From positions 1-35,234 of the forward strand of contig CAUJFL010000450.1 in NCBI GenBank assembly GCA_963169165.1: a DNA stretch of 35,234 nt. Reading direction: 5' to 3'. Shown one piece after another: positions 16,719 through 23,667 of this stretch. Source of the DNA: Myxococcota bacterium. Its GTDB lineage: Bacteria; Myxococcota_A; Polyangia; Polyangiales; Polyangiaceae. The notes under the pieces are model-generated. The model saw only the letters and a program-made list of their open reading frames with translations, was not told the origin of the DNA and ran no database searches. Within the stretch, counting starts at the first letter, position 1, and each line of letters begins with the position of its first letter. A program made the translations under genes and the position numbers.

Positions 16719-19025
16719 ATGAGCGTCGCGCTCGAGCGAGAGGTCTTCGACGACGGCATCACCCGCAAGTTCGTGGCCGCCTCGGTCGGCTGGGGCATCG
16801 TGGGCCTGATGGTGGGGGTCTTCGTCGCGACCCAGCTCTTCGTGCCTTCGCTGAACTTCGGCCCCTGGTTCACCTTCGGGCGCCTGCGCCCGCTGCACAC
16901 CAACGCCGTCGTCTTCGCGTTCGTGGGCAACATGGTGTTCGCGGGGATCTACTACTCGTCGCAGCGCTTGTTGCGCACCCGGATGGCGAGCCCGCTGCTG
17001 TCGAAGGTCCATTTCTGGGGCTGGCAAGCCATCATCCTGGCGGCGGCCATCACGCTCCCGCTCGGCATGACACAGGGCAAGGAGTACGCAGAGCTCGAGT
17101 GGCCGATCGACGTCGCGATCGCGGTCATCTGGGTGCTGTTCGGCGTGAACTTCTTCCTCACGCTGCGGCGCCGCCGGGAGAAGCACCTCTACGTCGGCGT
17201 CTGGTTCTACATCGCGACGATCATCACTGTCGCCGTGCTGCACGTCGTCAACTCGCTCTCCTTGCCGCTCGACGCCACCAAGAGCTACTCCATCTACCCC
17301 GGCGTGAAGGACGCGCTGGTCCAGTGGTGGTACGGCCACAACGCGGTCGCCTTCTTCCTCACGACGCCCGTGCTGGGGATCATGTACTACTTCGTGCCGA
17401 AGGCCGCGGCGCGCCCGGTCTACTCGTACCGGCTGTCGATCGTACACTTCTGGGCGCTCGTGTTCTTGTACATCTGGGCCGGCCCGCACCACCTCCTGTA
17501 CACGGCGCTGCCCACCTGGGCGCAGACGCTTGGGATGGTGTTCAGCCTCATGCTGTGGGCGCCGAGCTGGGGAGGGATGATCAACGGGCTGCTGACGCTC
17601 CGCGGCGCCTGGGCGCAGCTGCGGACCGATCCGGTGCTCAAGTTCTTCGCGGCGGCCATCACGCTCTACGGGATGGCGACGTTCGAGGGGCCGCTGCTGT
17701 CAATCAAGAACGTCAGCGCGATCGCCCACTACACCGACTGGATCATCGGCCACGTCCACTCGGGCGCCCTAGGGTGGAACGGCCTGATGGCGGCGGGGAT
17801 GTTCTACTGGCTGGTCCCGAGGCTGTACTCGACCAAGCTCTACTCGGACAAGCTCGCCAACCATCACTTCTGGCTCGCGACGCTGGGGATCCTCTTCTAC
17901 ATGTCGGCCATGTGGACGGCGGGGATCACGCAGAGCCTCATGCTCAGCGCGCTCACGCCCGACGGCGCGCTCGCGCACCCCGATTTCGTCGAGACGGTGG
18001 TGGCCATCCGCTGGCCGTACATCTTCCGCGCGGTGGGCGGCGGCGCCTACCTGCTCGGCTTCTTGCTGATGGCGTTCAATCTGTGGAAGACCGCCGCGTC
18101 GGGGCAGCCTCACGACGGGAGCATCGAGGTCCCGGCCGCCGAGGAGGCCGCGCCGAAGGCGACCCCCGAGCGCACCTGGCAACAGATCCTGCTCGGCCGC
18201 CCGCTCATCATGACGGCGGTGGGCGCGGTGCTGTTGATGGGAATCGGTCTGCTCGGGCCCATCCCCGCGGTCGTCGCCGCCTGCGCGCTCGTCGGCCTCG
18301 CGGTGGCGGCCTGGGTGACGGCGGGCGAGGGTTACCACCACGCGCTCGAGGGCAAGGCGTTCTTGTTCTCTGCCTTGACTGTCGTCGCGGTGCTGATCGG
18401 CGGCGTCGCCGAGCTGGTGCCGGCGGTCGTGCTGTCTGCGCGCGGCGTGGATCCGCGCAAGAACCCGCCCTACTCGGCGCTCGAGGTCGAGGGGCGTGAC
18501 GTGTACGTGCGCGAGGGTTGCTACACCTGCCACAGCCAGATGATCAGGCCGCTCTACGCCGAGACGCTGCGCTACGGCGACCCGACCACGATCGCGGAGA
18601 CCGCGTGGGACCACCCCTTCCAGTGGGGCTCCAAGCGCACCGGCCCCGACCTCGCGCGGGTCGGCGGCAAGTACCCCGACGTCTGGCACCAGAAGCACAT
18701 GATCGATCCACGCGCCGTCTCCGCCAGCTCGGTGATGCCGGCGTACCCGCACCTCGCCACGAACAAACTCAACCTCGACAAGACGCGCGACAAGCTGCGG
18801 GCGATGAAGACCCTGGGCATCCCGTACGAGAAGGATGAGATCGAGGGCGCGAAGCAGAGCGCGCTCGAGCAGGGAGAGGCGATCTCGAAGCGGTTGCAGG
18901 CGGACGGCGCGACGCTGGCCGCGGACACCGAGCTGACGGCGGTCATCGCGTACCTCCAGCGCCTCGGCAAACCCCACCCCAAGGCTGGCGCGGCGGGCAA
19001 CCCCGTCGCCCAGCAGGAGCCCTGA
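16719..19025 (+). CDS. ccoNO: Fused cbb3 cytochrome c oxidase subunits I and II (CcoNO)
   Basis: 768 residues from the ATG at 16719; a GTG at 16713 is the alternative. Residues 1-470 are CcoN with about 12 helices and every metal ligand present. H60 and H347 bind the low-spin heme b, H345 binds the high-spin heme, and H207, H257 and H258 bind Cu-B. Y251 is the Tyr expected to crosslink to H207, and E323 is kept. As I recall the Pseudomonas stutzeri structure, this numbering matches it. A linker and two extra hydrophobic segments (about 490-535) precede CcoO. CcoO has its own membrane anchor (about 545-565), the heme c site C601-Y-T-C604-H605 followed by SQMIRP, and axial M673 in SSVMPAYP. It ends with AVIAYLQRLG. 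The enzyme reduces O2 with high affinity and pumps protons. Separate ccoN and ccoO are the rule in Proteobacteria; fusions are known in some other phyla. Confidence 0.96.
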   Translation: MSVALEREVFDDGITRKFVAASVGWGIVGLMVGVFVATQLFVPSLNFGPWFTFGRLRPLHTNAVVFAFVGNMVFAGIYYSSQRLLRTRMASPLLSKVHFWGWQAIILAAAITLPLGMTQGKEYAELEWPIDVAIAVIWVLFGVNFFLTLRRRREKHLYVGVWFYIATIITVAVLHVVNSLSLPLDATKSYSIYPGVKDALVQWWYGHNAVAFFLTTPVLGIMYYFVPKAAARPVYSYRLSIVHFWALVFLYIWAGPHHLLYTALPTWAQTLGMVFSLMLWAPSWGGMINGLLTLRGAWAQLRTDPVLKFFAAAITLYGMATFEGPLLSIKNVSAIAHYTDWIIGHVHSGALGWNGLMAAGMFYWLVPRLYSTKLYSDKLANHHFWLATLGILFYMSAMWTAGITQSLMLSALTPDGALAHPDFVETVVAIRWPYIFRAVGGGAYLLGFLLMAFNLWKTAASGQPHDGSIEVPAAEEAAPKATPERTWQQILLGRPLIMTAVGAVLLMGIGLLGPIPAVVAACALVGLAVAAWVTAGEGYHHALEGKAFLFSALTVVAVLIGGVAELVPAVVLSARGVDPRKNPPYSALEVEGRDVYVREGCYTCHSQMIRPLYAETLRYGDPTTIAETAWDHPFQWGSKRTGPDLARVGGKYPDVWHQKHMIDPRAVSASSVMPAYPHLATNKLNLDKTRDKLRAMKTLGIPYEKDEIEGAKQSALEQGEAISKRLQADGATLAADTELTAVIAYLQRLGKPHPKAGAAGNPVAQQEP

Positions 19026-19027
19026 CC

Positions 19028-19195
19028 ATGCTCGGCCCCCTCGTCACCCGCCTCGCAGAGTCGCTGACCTTCTACCCGATGCTGGCGCTGTTCGTGTTCG
19101 TCTTCGCGTTCGTGCTGATCACCCACAGGGCGCTCTCGCGCACCGAGACGGAGCACCTGGAGGCGCTGCCGCTGTCGAAGGAGGACGAGACGTGA
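19028..19195 (+). CDS. ccoQ: CcoQ/FixQ-like small cbb3 oxidase subunit
   Basis: 55 residues: MLGPLVTRLAESLTFYPML, then a single hydrophobic helix ALFVFVFAFVLI, then a short charged tail with HRALSRTETEHLEALPLSK. AGGAG sits eight bases before the ATG. Small one-helix proteins of this kind between subunit II and CcoP are CcoQ, which stabilises the complex. Sequence identity in this family is low, so the call rests on position, size and topology. It starts two bases after the ccoNO stop, and its stop overlaps the ccoP start by four bases (GTGA), so expression is tightly coupled. Confidence 0.82.
   Translation: MLGPLVTRLAESLTFYPMLALFVFVFAFVLITHRALSRTETEHLEALPLSKEDET
19178..19184 (+). promoter_or_regulatory. 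Strong Shine-Dalgarno that fixes the GTG start of ccoP
   Basis: AAGGAGG lies seven bases before the GTG at 19192, inside the end of ccoQ. It supports the short CcoP N-terminus and coupled translation. Confidence 0.75.
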
Positions 19196-19842
19196 GCGAT
19201 CCCAACAGCCCCAAGATCCTGCACGAGTACCCTGACGGGATCCAGGAGGCCGACGAGCCGATGCCCAGCTGGTGGCTGATGGCGTTCTTCGCCTGCATCG
19301 TGTTCGCCGCCGGGTACTACTTCTGGTACGAGCAGTTCGCCGTCGGCAAGCCGCAGCTCGAAGAGTGGCGAGACGACGTCGCCGCGCGCACCAAGAAGAA
19401 GGGCGGAGGAGAGGGCCCCACCGCGGCCTCGCTCCTCGCGCTGGCTCAGGACTCGTCCGCCGTCGGCGAGGGCAAGACCGCGTTCGCCCAGAACTGCGCC
19501 GCGTGCCACGGCGACAAGGCCGAGGGGAAGATCGGCCCCAACCTCACCGACGACGCCTGGCTCCACGGCGGCAACCCGGAGGAGATCTACAAGACCATCT
19601 CGAAGGGTGTCGTCGAGAAGGGAATGCCCTCGTGGGAGGGCACGCTCGGCGGCGGCCGGGTGCAGCGCCTGACGGCGTTCGTGCTCAGCGTGAAGAACAC
19701 CAACGTCCCGGGCAAGGCGCCGCAAGGTACCTCGGCCGCGGCCGCCCCCGCCGGCGCTGGTTCCACCAAACCCGCTGGCTCCGCGGTCCCCGCCGCCTCT
19801 GCGTCCGCCGCCCCGGCCGCGTCCGCGTCGGCAGGCAAGTGA
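19192..19842 (+). CDS. ccoP: CcoP-like cbb3 oxidase subunit III with a single heme c
   Basis: 216 residues, GTG start with AAGGAGG seven bases upstream. The N-terminus carries the CcoP pattern EYPDGIQEADEPMPSWW followed by a transmembrane helix at about 26-46. One cytochrome c domain follows: C102-A-A-C105-H106, with axial M145 in EKGMPSWEG. It ends with a tail of about 40 Ala/Ser/Pro residues. Typical CcoP is about 300 residues with two CxxCH sites; the second heme domain is absent here and there is no sign of a frameshift. CcoP accepts electrons from soluble cytochrome c and passes them to CcoO. With one heme the entry route would be shorter. It overlaps ccoQ and ccoG by four bases each (GTGA), so it is part of the same operon. 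Confidence 0.92.
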   Translation: MSDPNSPKILHEYPDGIQEADEPMPSWWLMAFFACIVFAAGYYFWYEQFAVGKPQLEEWRDDVAARTKKKGGGEGPTAASLLALAQDSSAVGEGKTAFAQNCAACHGDKAEGKIGPNLTDDAWLHGGNPEEIYKTISKGVVEKGMPSWEGTLGGGRVQRLTAFVLSVKNTNVPGKAPQGTSAAAAPAGAGSTKPAGSAVPAASASAAPAASASAGK

Positions 19843-21257
19843 CCTCTCCCTCCCCCAAGCGCAAGCGTCACCTCCCCACGCTCGACTCGCTGGGGAGCCT
19901 CCGCGAGGACGGCTCGCGCAGGGCGATGCACCCGGCGGAGGTGTCGGGCAAGTGGACGCGGCTGCGCAACATCACGTTCGCGGTGCTGATCGTCGTCCTC
20001 GTCGCGCTGCCCTGGGTGCGCATCGGGGGCAAGCCCGCGGTGCTGCTCGACATCCCTGGGCGTCATTTCTACCTGTTCGGCGCGGTCTTCGGCGCCGAGC
20101 ACTCGTACCTGACGTTCTTCGGGCTCACGGGCCTCGGGTTTGGACTCATTTTCCTCACGTCGCTCGTGGGGCGCACCTACTGCGGGTTCTTCTGCCCTCA
20201 GACAGTGTTCATCGAGGGCATCTACCGGCGCGTCGAGCGCTGGTTCGAGGGGAAGGCGACCGATCGCCGCAAGCTCGAGCAGCGGCCCTGGGACGCCGAG
20301 AAGGTGCTCCGCCGCGGCGGCAAGTGGGTGGCCTACATCGTCATCTCCCTCGGCCTGGCCCACGTCGTGCTGGGATACTTCGTGCCGGTCCGCGAGATGG
20401 CGAAGCTCGTGATGGATCGCCCCTCCGCGCACCCGGAGGCCTTCGCCTGGGTGATGGGCGTGACGGCGCTGGTGGCCTTTGATTTCGGGTGGTTTCGCGA
20501 GCAGTTCTGCACGATCCTCTGCCCGTACGGGCGGCTGCAGGGCGCGCTCATCGACGACGACACCATCCACGTCGGGTACGACACCAAGCGCGGCGAGCCG
20601 CGCGGCAAGGTGACCGATCCCTCGGCGGGAGCCTGCGTCGACTGTTTTCGTTGTGTAGAGGTGTGCCCCACTGGCATCGACATTCGCAACGGCGGCGCCC
20701 AGCTCGAGTGCATCTCTTGCCTCGCCTGCATCGACGCGTGCGACGAGGTGATGCTGAGCGTCGACCGCGCCCCAGGGCTCGTCCGTCAAGACTCGGAGAA
20801 GGGGTTCGCCGGGCTGAAGAAGCGCATCTGGCGCCCGCGGGTGCTCGTCTACGCGGTGCTCGGCGTGATCGGCGTGGTGGTGCTGGGGCTGTCGTTGCGG
20901 CGCGTGGAGCCGTTCGACGTGGCGCTCTTGCGCGGCAAGGGGCTGCCCTATTCACTGCAGGGCGAGGAGGTCGAGAACGTGCTCCGTCTGCGCGTGAAGG
21001 CGAGCCGGGCGACGCGCGTGCGGGTGACGGCGGACGCGCCGGGCGCGACGTCGGTGCTGGTGCCGATCCCCGAGGTCGCGGTGACGGCGGACCAGGCCAC
21101 CGAGGTGCCGGTGCTGCTGCGTGGACCGAGGGGGGTGTTCGATGGAACGCGCCACGTCACGGTCACCGCGCGCGACGAGCAGGGCCACGAGGTCGAGGCC
21201 CAGGCCGTGATGCTGGGGCCCGACGTGGGCGCCGCGCCCTCCGCGTCCGCCCGCTGA
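19839..21257 (+). CDS. ccoG: CcoG/RdxA-type membrane ferredoxin, cbb3 oxidase accessory protein
   Basis: 472 residues. The GTG at 19839 overlaps the ccoP stop and keeps the conserved N-terminus (RHLPTLDSLGSLREDGSRR) before the first helix. Several transmembrane helices carry the motifs GRTYCGFFCPQTVF and FCTILCPYGRLQG. Two 4Fe-4S clusters follow: CVDCFRCVEVCPTG, and CISCLACIDACDE, with the second group's last Cys followed by Asp. The C-terminal periplasmic part (about 380-472) is Ig-like, as in the family. CcoG has been shown in Rhodobacter to reduce Cu(II) for cbb3 assembly. It closes the cco operon. The next gene converges on it eight bases away. Confidence 0.95.
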   Translation: MTSPSPKRKRHLPTLDSLGSLREDGSRRAMHPAEVSGKWTRLRNITFAVLIVVLVALPWVRIGGKPAVLLDIPGRHFYLFGAVFGAEHSYLTFFGLTGLGFGLIFLTSLVGRTYCGFFCPQTVFIEGIYRRVERWFEGKATDRRKLEQRPWDAEKVLRRGGKWVAYIVISLGLAHVVLGYFVPVREMAKLVMDRPSAHPEAFAWVMGVTALVAFDFGWFREQFCTILCPYGRLQGALIDDDTIHVGYDTKRGEPRGKVTDPSAGACVDCFRCVEVCPTGIDIRNGGAQLECISCLACIDACDEVMLSVDRAPGLVRQDSEKGFAGLKKRIWRPRVLVYAVLGVIGVVVLGLSLRRVEPFDVALLRGKGLPYSLQGEEVENVLRLRVKASRATRVRVTADAPGATSVLVPIPEVAVTADQATEVPVLLRGPRGVFDGTRHVTVTARDEQGHEVEAQAVMLGPDVGAAPSASAR

Positions 21258-21265
21258 GAAAGAGG

Positions 21266-22498
21266 CTACGCGCGCTCGGCGCGCTCGACCGCGGCGACCG
21301 GGTGGACGACGCCCCAGCCTTGCCGCTCGACCGGCACGTGGGGTAGCCGCTCGGCCGTCTCGATCAAGATGCGCTTGATGTGGTGCGGCTCGAGGCGCGG
21401 GTTGGCCTCGAGCATGTTGGCGACGATCGACGAGACGATCGGCGCCGCGAACGACGTGCCGTCGACGTGCTTGTAGTGATCGTCGATGACCTTCTGATCG
21501 TGCAGCTGCGCGGCCACGATCTGGCGGATCAAGTAGGGCTCGCGCCCGCGGGCCTCGTCGAGCACGCGCATGGTCCCGGGGTGACGCGCGAGGATCGACT
21601 GCAGCTCGGCGTCGTCTGCCCCGTCGAGCTCGTGCAGCAGCTTGGCCTCGTCGCTGGTCGGCGTGCCGGGCAAGAGCGGCGCCGCGAGCCAGATGGCGGG
21701 CGCTATCACCTCGGGCTTCTGGAGGCCGTCGATCGTGGGGCCATACGAGGAGTGGTACGGGCTGACGCGCCCGAGCCGCGGGTTGCCCTCGTCGTTGACA
21801 CCGCCGACAGTGATGACCGCGGGCGCGCTCGCGGGTGGGACGACGGGGTGGCTGGGCTCGTGCCCCGCGTTGCCGGCCGCGCAGACGACGACCACGCCGG
21901 CGCGGACGCACGCCTCCGCCATGCGTGACAAGTGATCCTTCAGGTAGGTGGCCTCGTAGTCGCCGCCGCACGAGATGTTGAGCACGCGGATGTTGTGTCG
22001 GACGATGTTGGCGAGCACCCACTCCATCCCGAGCGCGATGTCGTCGTGGCGGATGCGCGAGAGGCTGCCGACCTTGACCAGCACGAGCTCGGCCTCGCTC
22101 GCCAGGCCCCTGTAGCGCCCCCCGGAGAGGGCGCCGTTTCCGGCGCAGACGACGCTGGTCATCATCCCGTGCCACGCCGAGGGGTTCGGGGTCGTCAGCC
22201 GCTCGACGCCGCGATCGCCCGACAGGACGTCGTAGTACTCGCGGATGCGGTTGCGCGGCGTCGTCAGATCGGGGTGCGCGAAGAAGCCGGCGTCGAGGAA
22301 CGCTATCGTCACGCCGCGCCCCGCGTAGCGGCCCGTGCTGCCGAGGCGCTCGGCGATCGGGAGGATGCGCTCGGCGACCTGCTTCGATTTGCCCTTCACC
22401 ATCGCGCGCGCGTGTACCGCGGCGAGCGCGATGGTGCTAGAAGCGCGCGCCGTGATCGGCGGTCTCGCGGCGTCCCTGGAGGAGCTCTGAACCTCCAT
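21266..22498 (-). CDS. Subtilisin-like (S8) serine peptidase without signal peptide
   Basis: 410 residues from the ATG at 22498; a second possible start is at 22402 (residue 33), and neither has a clear ribosome site. The catalytic triad is intact: D69 in IAFLDAGF, H110 in AWHGMMTS, S349 in GTSFAAP, with oxyanion N210 in AAGNAGHEP. There is no recognisable secretion signal or transmembrane segment, so it may work in the cytosol or use another route. An insert of about 70 residues with DEAKLLHELDGADDAELQ lies between VIAPAIWL and GTSFAAP, where most subtilases have a short loop. Intracellular subtilases are known in bacteria; the substrate here is not predictable. It is convergent with ccoG and divergent from a small lipoprotein gene. 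Confidence 0.9.
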   Translation of the reverse strand: MEVQSSSRDAARPPITARASSTIALAAVHARAMVKGKSKQVAERILPIAERLGSTGRYAGRGVTIAFLDAGFFAHPDLTTPRNRIREYYDVLSGDRGVERLTTPNPSAWHGMMTSVVCAGNGALSGGRYRGLASEAELVLVKVGSLSRIRHDDIALGMEWVLANIVRHNIRVLNISCGGDYEATYLKDHLSRMAEACVRAGVVVVCAAGNAGHEPSHPVVPPASAPAVITVGGVNDEGNPRLGRVSPYHSSYGPTIDGLQKPEVIAPAIWLAAPLLPGTPTSDEAKLLHELDGADDAELQSILARHPGTMRVLDEARGREPYLIRQIVAAQLHDQKVIDDHYKHVDGTSFAAPIVSSIVANMLEANPRLEPHHIKRILIETAERLPHVPVERQGWGVVHPVAAVERAERA

Positions 22499-22519
22499 CG
22501 TCGCGTCGCCGCCTCAGCG

Positions 22520-22900
22520 ATGTTCGCCCTCGCCGCGTGTCATCGGACCTCGGCCACGACGGCCGTGGCGACCGTGACGCGCATCGGTGTCCTCGACTAC
22601 ACGACCGCCGACGGCGGGACCGTGGAGGGGCTCGAGCTCCGGTACGCCGCGTGTCCCGACGTCTCGGAGCAGCTGGTCTTCGACAGCGCGGGCCCCGGGG
22701 CGCGCGCCCTCCCACCGGCCGCGGTGACCTGTCTCCGAGGGCTGGGAGTCGGGGCCAAGGTCGACGTGTCGCTCACGGTGCACGAGAACCTGGCGGGGTC
22801 TGGCGGCACGCCGCGCGCCGTGGGCGCGTGTGCGCTGCCCGACGACTTCGAGGTCCTGACCAAGACGGTTGGACCCGGCCGGTGTCCATGGATGAGGTGA
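22520..22900 (+). CDS. Small lipoprotein, function unknown; start uncertain
   Basis: 126 residues if started at the ATG at 22520, which leaves only MFALAAC as signal. Reading upstream in frame gives LNLHRRVAASA before it, making a complete lipoprotein signal (basic start, hydrophobic run, lipobox Cys). The true start may therefore be the CTG at 22487, which follows GGAGGAG closely. The mature protein has beta-like patterns and three Cys after the lipid Cys (YAACPDV, VTCLRG, VGACALP), and the carboxy end reads PGRCPWMR. No known family is recognised. It diverges from the S8 peptidase start over about 20 bases and precedes the RNase H gene by 85 bases in the same direction. Confidence 0.6.
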   Translation: MFALAACHRTSATTAVATVTRIGVLDYTTADGGTVEGLELRYAACPDVSEQLVFDSAGPGARALPPAAVTCLRGLGVGAKVDVSLTVHENLAGSGGTPRAVGACALPDDFEVLTKTVGPGRCPWMR

Positions 22901-22985
22901 TGCGGCGTCCGCGCGCGCCGAGGAGGCTGCTCGCCGAGAGGCCACGTTTGCGAGGCGCGCTCGCCTGGTGTACCGCCCATCGGCG

Positions 22986-23663
22986 ATGGCCTGGGTCCGC
23001 GCGCTGCTTCGAGGCAACACGGTGTTCGCGAGGGCCGACGCCGACGGCAAGCTCGTGGCGGACGGCGCGACCGTGGAGGTCCGCTACAAGCCCAACGACG
23101 GACGCAAGTACCGCGCGCGCCGCGACAACTTGACCGTTCAGGCGGGAGAGGTGCTGCCCGATTCGTTCTGCGGCGACGCCGACGTCGTGAGCAAGGAGGC
23201 CCGCCCCGCGCGGCGCGAAGCGGGCGCCCCCGTCGTGCGACCCGGCGCCGTGCTCGCGTACACCGACGGCGCTTGCACGGGGAACCCGGGCCCCGCGGGC
23301 CTCGGCGTCGTCGTGCTCGGCGAGGGCGGCGTCGAGCTCTCCGAGTACCTCGGGCACGCGACCAACAACATCGCCGAGCTGACCGCGATCCTCCGCGCGC
23401 TCGAGCGGGTCCCGCGCGACAAGCCGATCGTGGTTCACACCGACAGCCAGTACGCGATCGGCGTGCTTCAAAAGGGCTGGAAGGCCAAGGCCAACCAGGA
23501 GCTGATCGCGACGATCAAGCGCGCGCTCGCGGGCCGCGACGTCACGCTCGTGTATGTGCGCGGGCACGCCGGCGTCACGTGGAACGAGCGCTGTGACCAG
23601 CTCGCCCGCGAGGCCGTGTCGCTTCGACGCTCGCACGAGAAGGCCGTGTCGTACCGCCCGTGA
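22986..23663 (+). CDS. rnhA: Ribonuclease HI with an N-terminal extension
   Basis: 225 residues from the ATG at 22986; a GTG at 22968 is an alternative. RNase HI begins near residue 88. The four acidic metal ligands are present: D94 in YTDGACTGNPGP, E131 in NNIAELTAI, D153 in HTDSQYAIG, and D204 in WNERCDQLA, with H194 in the VRGHAGVTWNE loop. The enzyme cuts the RNA strand of RNA-DNA hybrids. Residues 1-86 are an extra domain with a basic beta-like pattern (VEVRYKPNDGRKYRA), not the usual Caulimo-type hybrid-binding motif. It could bind nucleic acid (inference). It is convergent with the Ser/Thr kinase gene across only four bases. Confidence 0.92.
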   Translation: MAWVRALLRGNTVFARADADGKLVADGATVEVRYKPNDGRKYRARRDNLTVQAGEVLPDSFCGDADVVSKEARPARREAGAPVVRPGAVLAYTDGACTGNPGPAGLGVVVLGEGGVELSEYLGHATNNIAELTAILRALERVPRDKPIVVHTDSQYAIGVLQKGWKAKANQELIATIKRALAGRDVTLVYVRGHAGVTWNERCDQLAREAVSLRRSHEKAVSYRP

Positions 23664-23667
23664 GAGC

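Noticed and set aside
21270-21284. GCGCGC-TCG-GCGCGC hairpin just after ccoG
   Set aside because: It lies inside the 3' coding end of the S8 peptidase and consists of self-complementary GC repeats that are common here.
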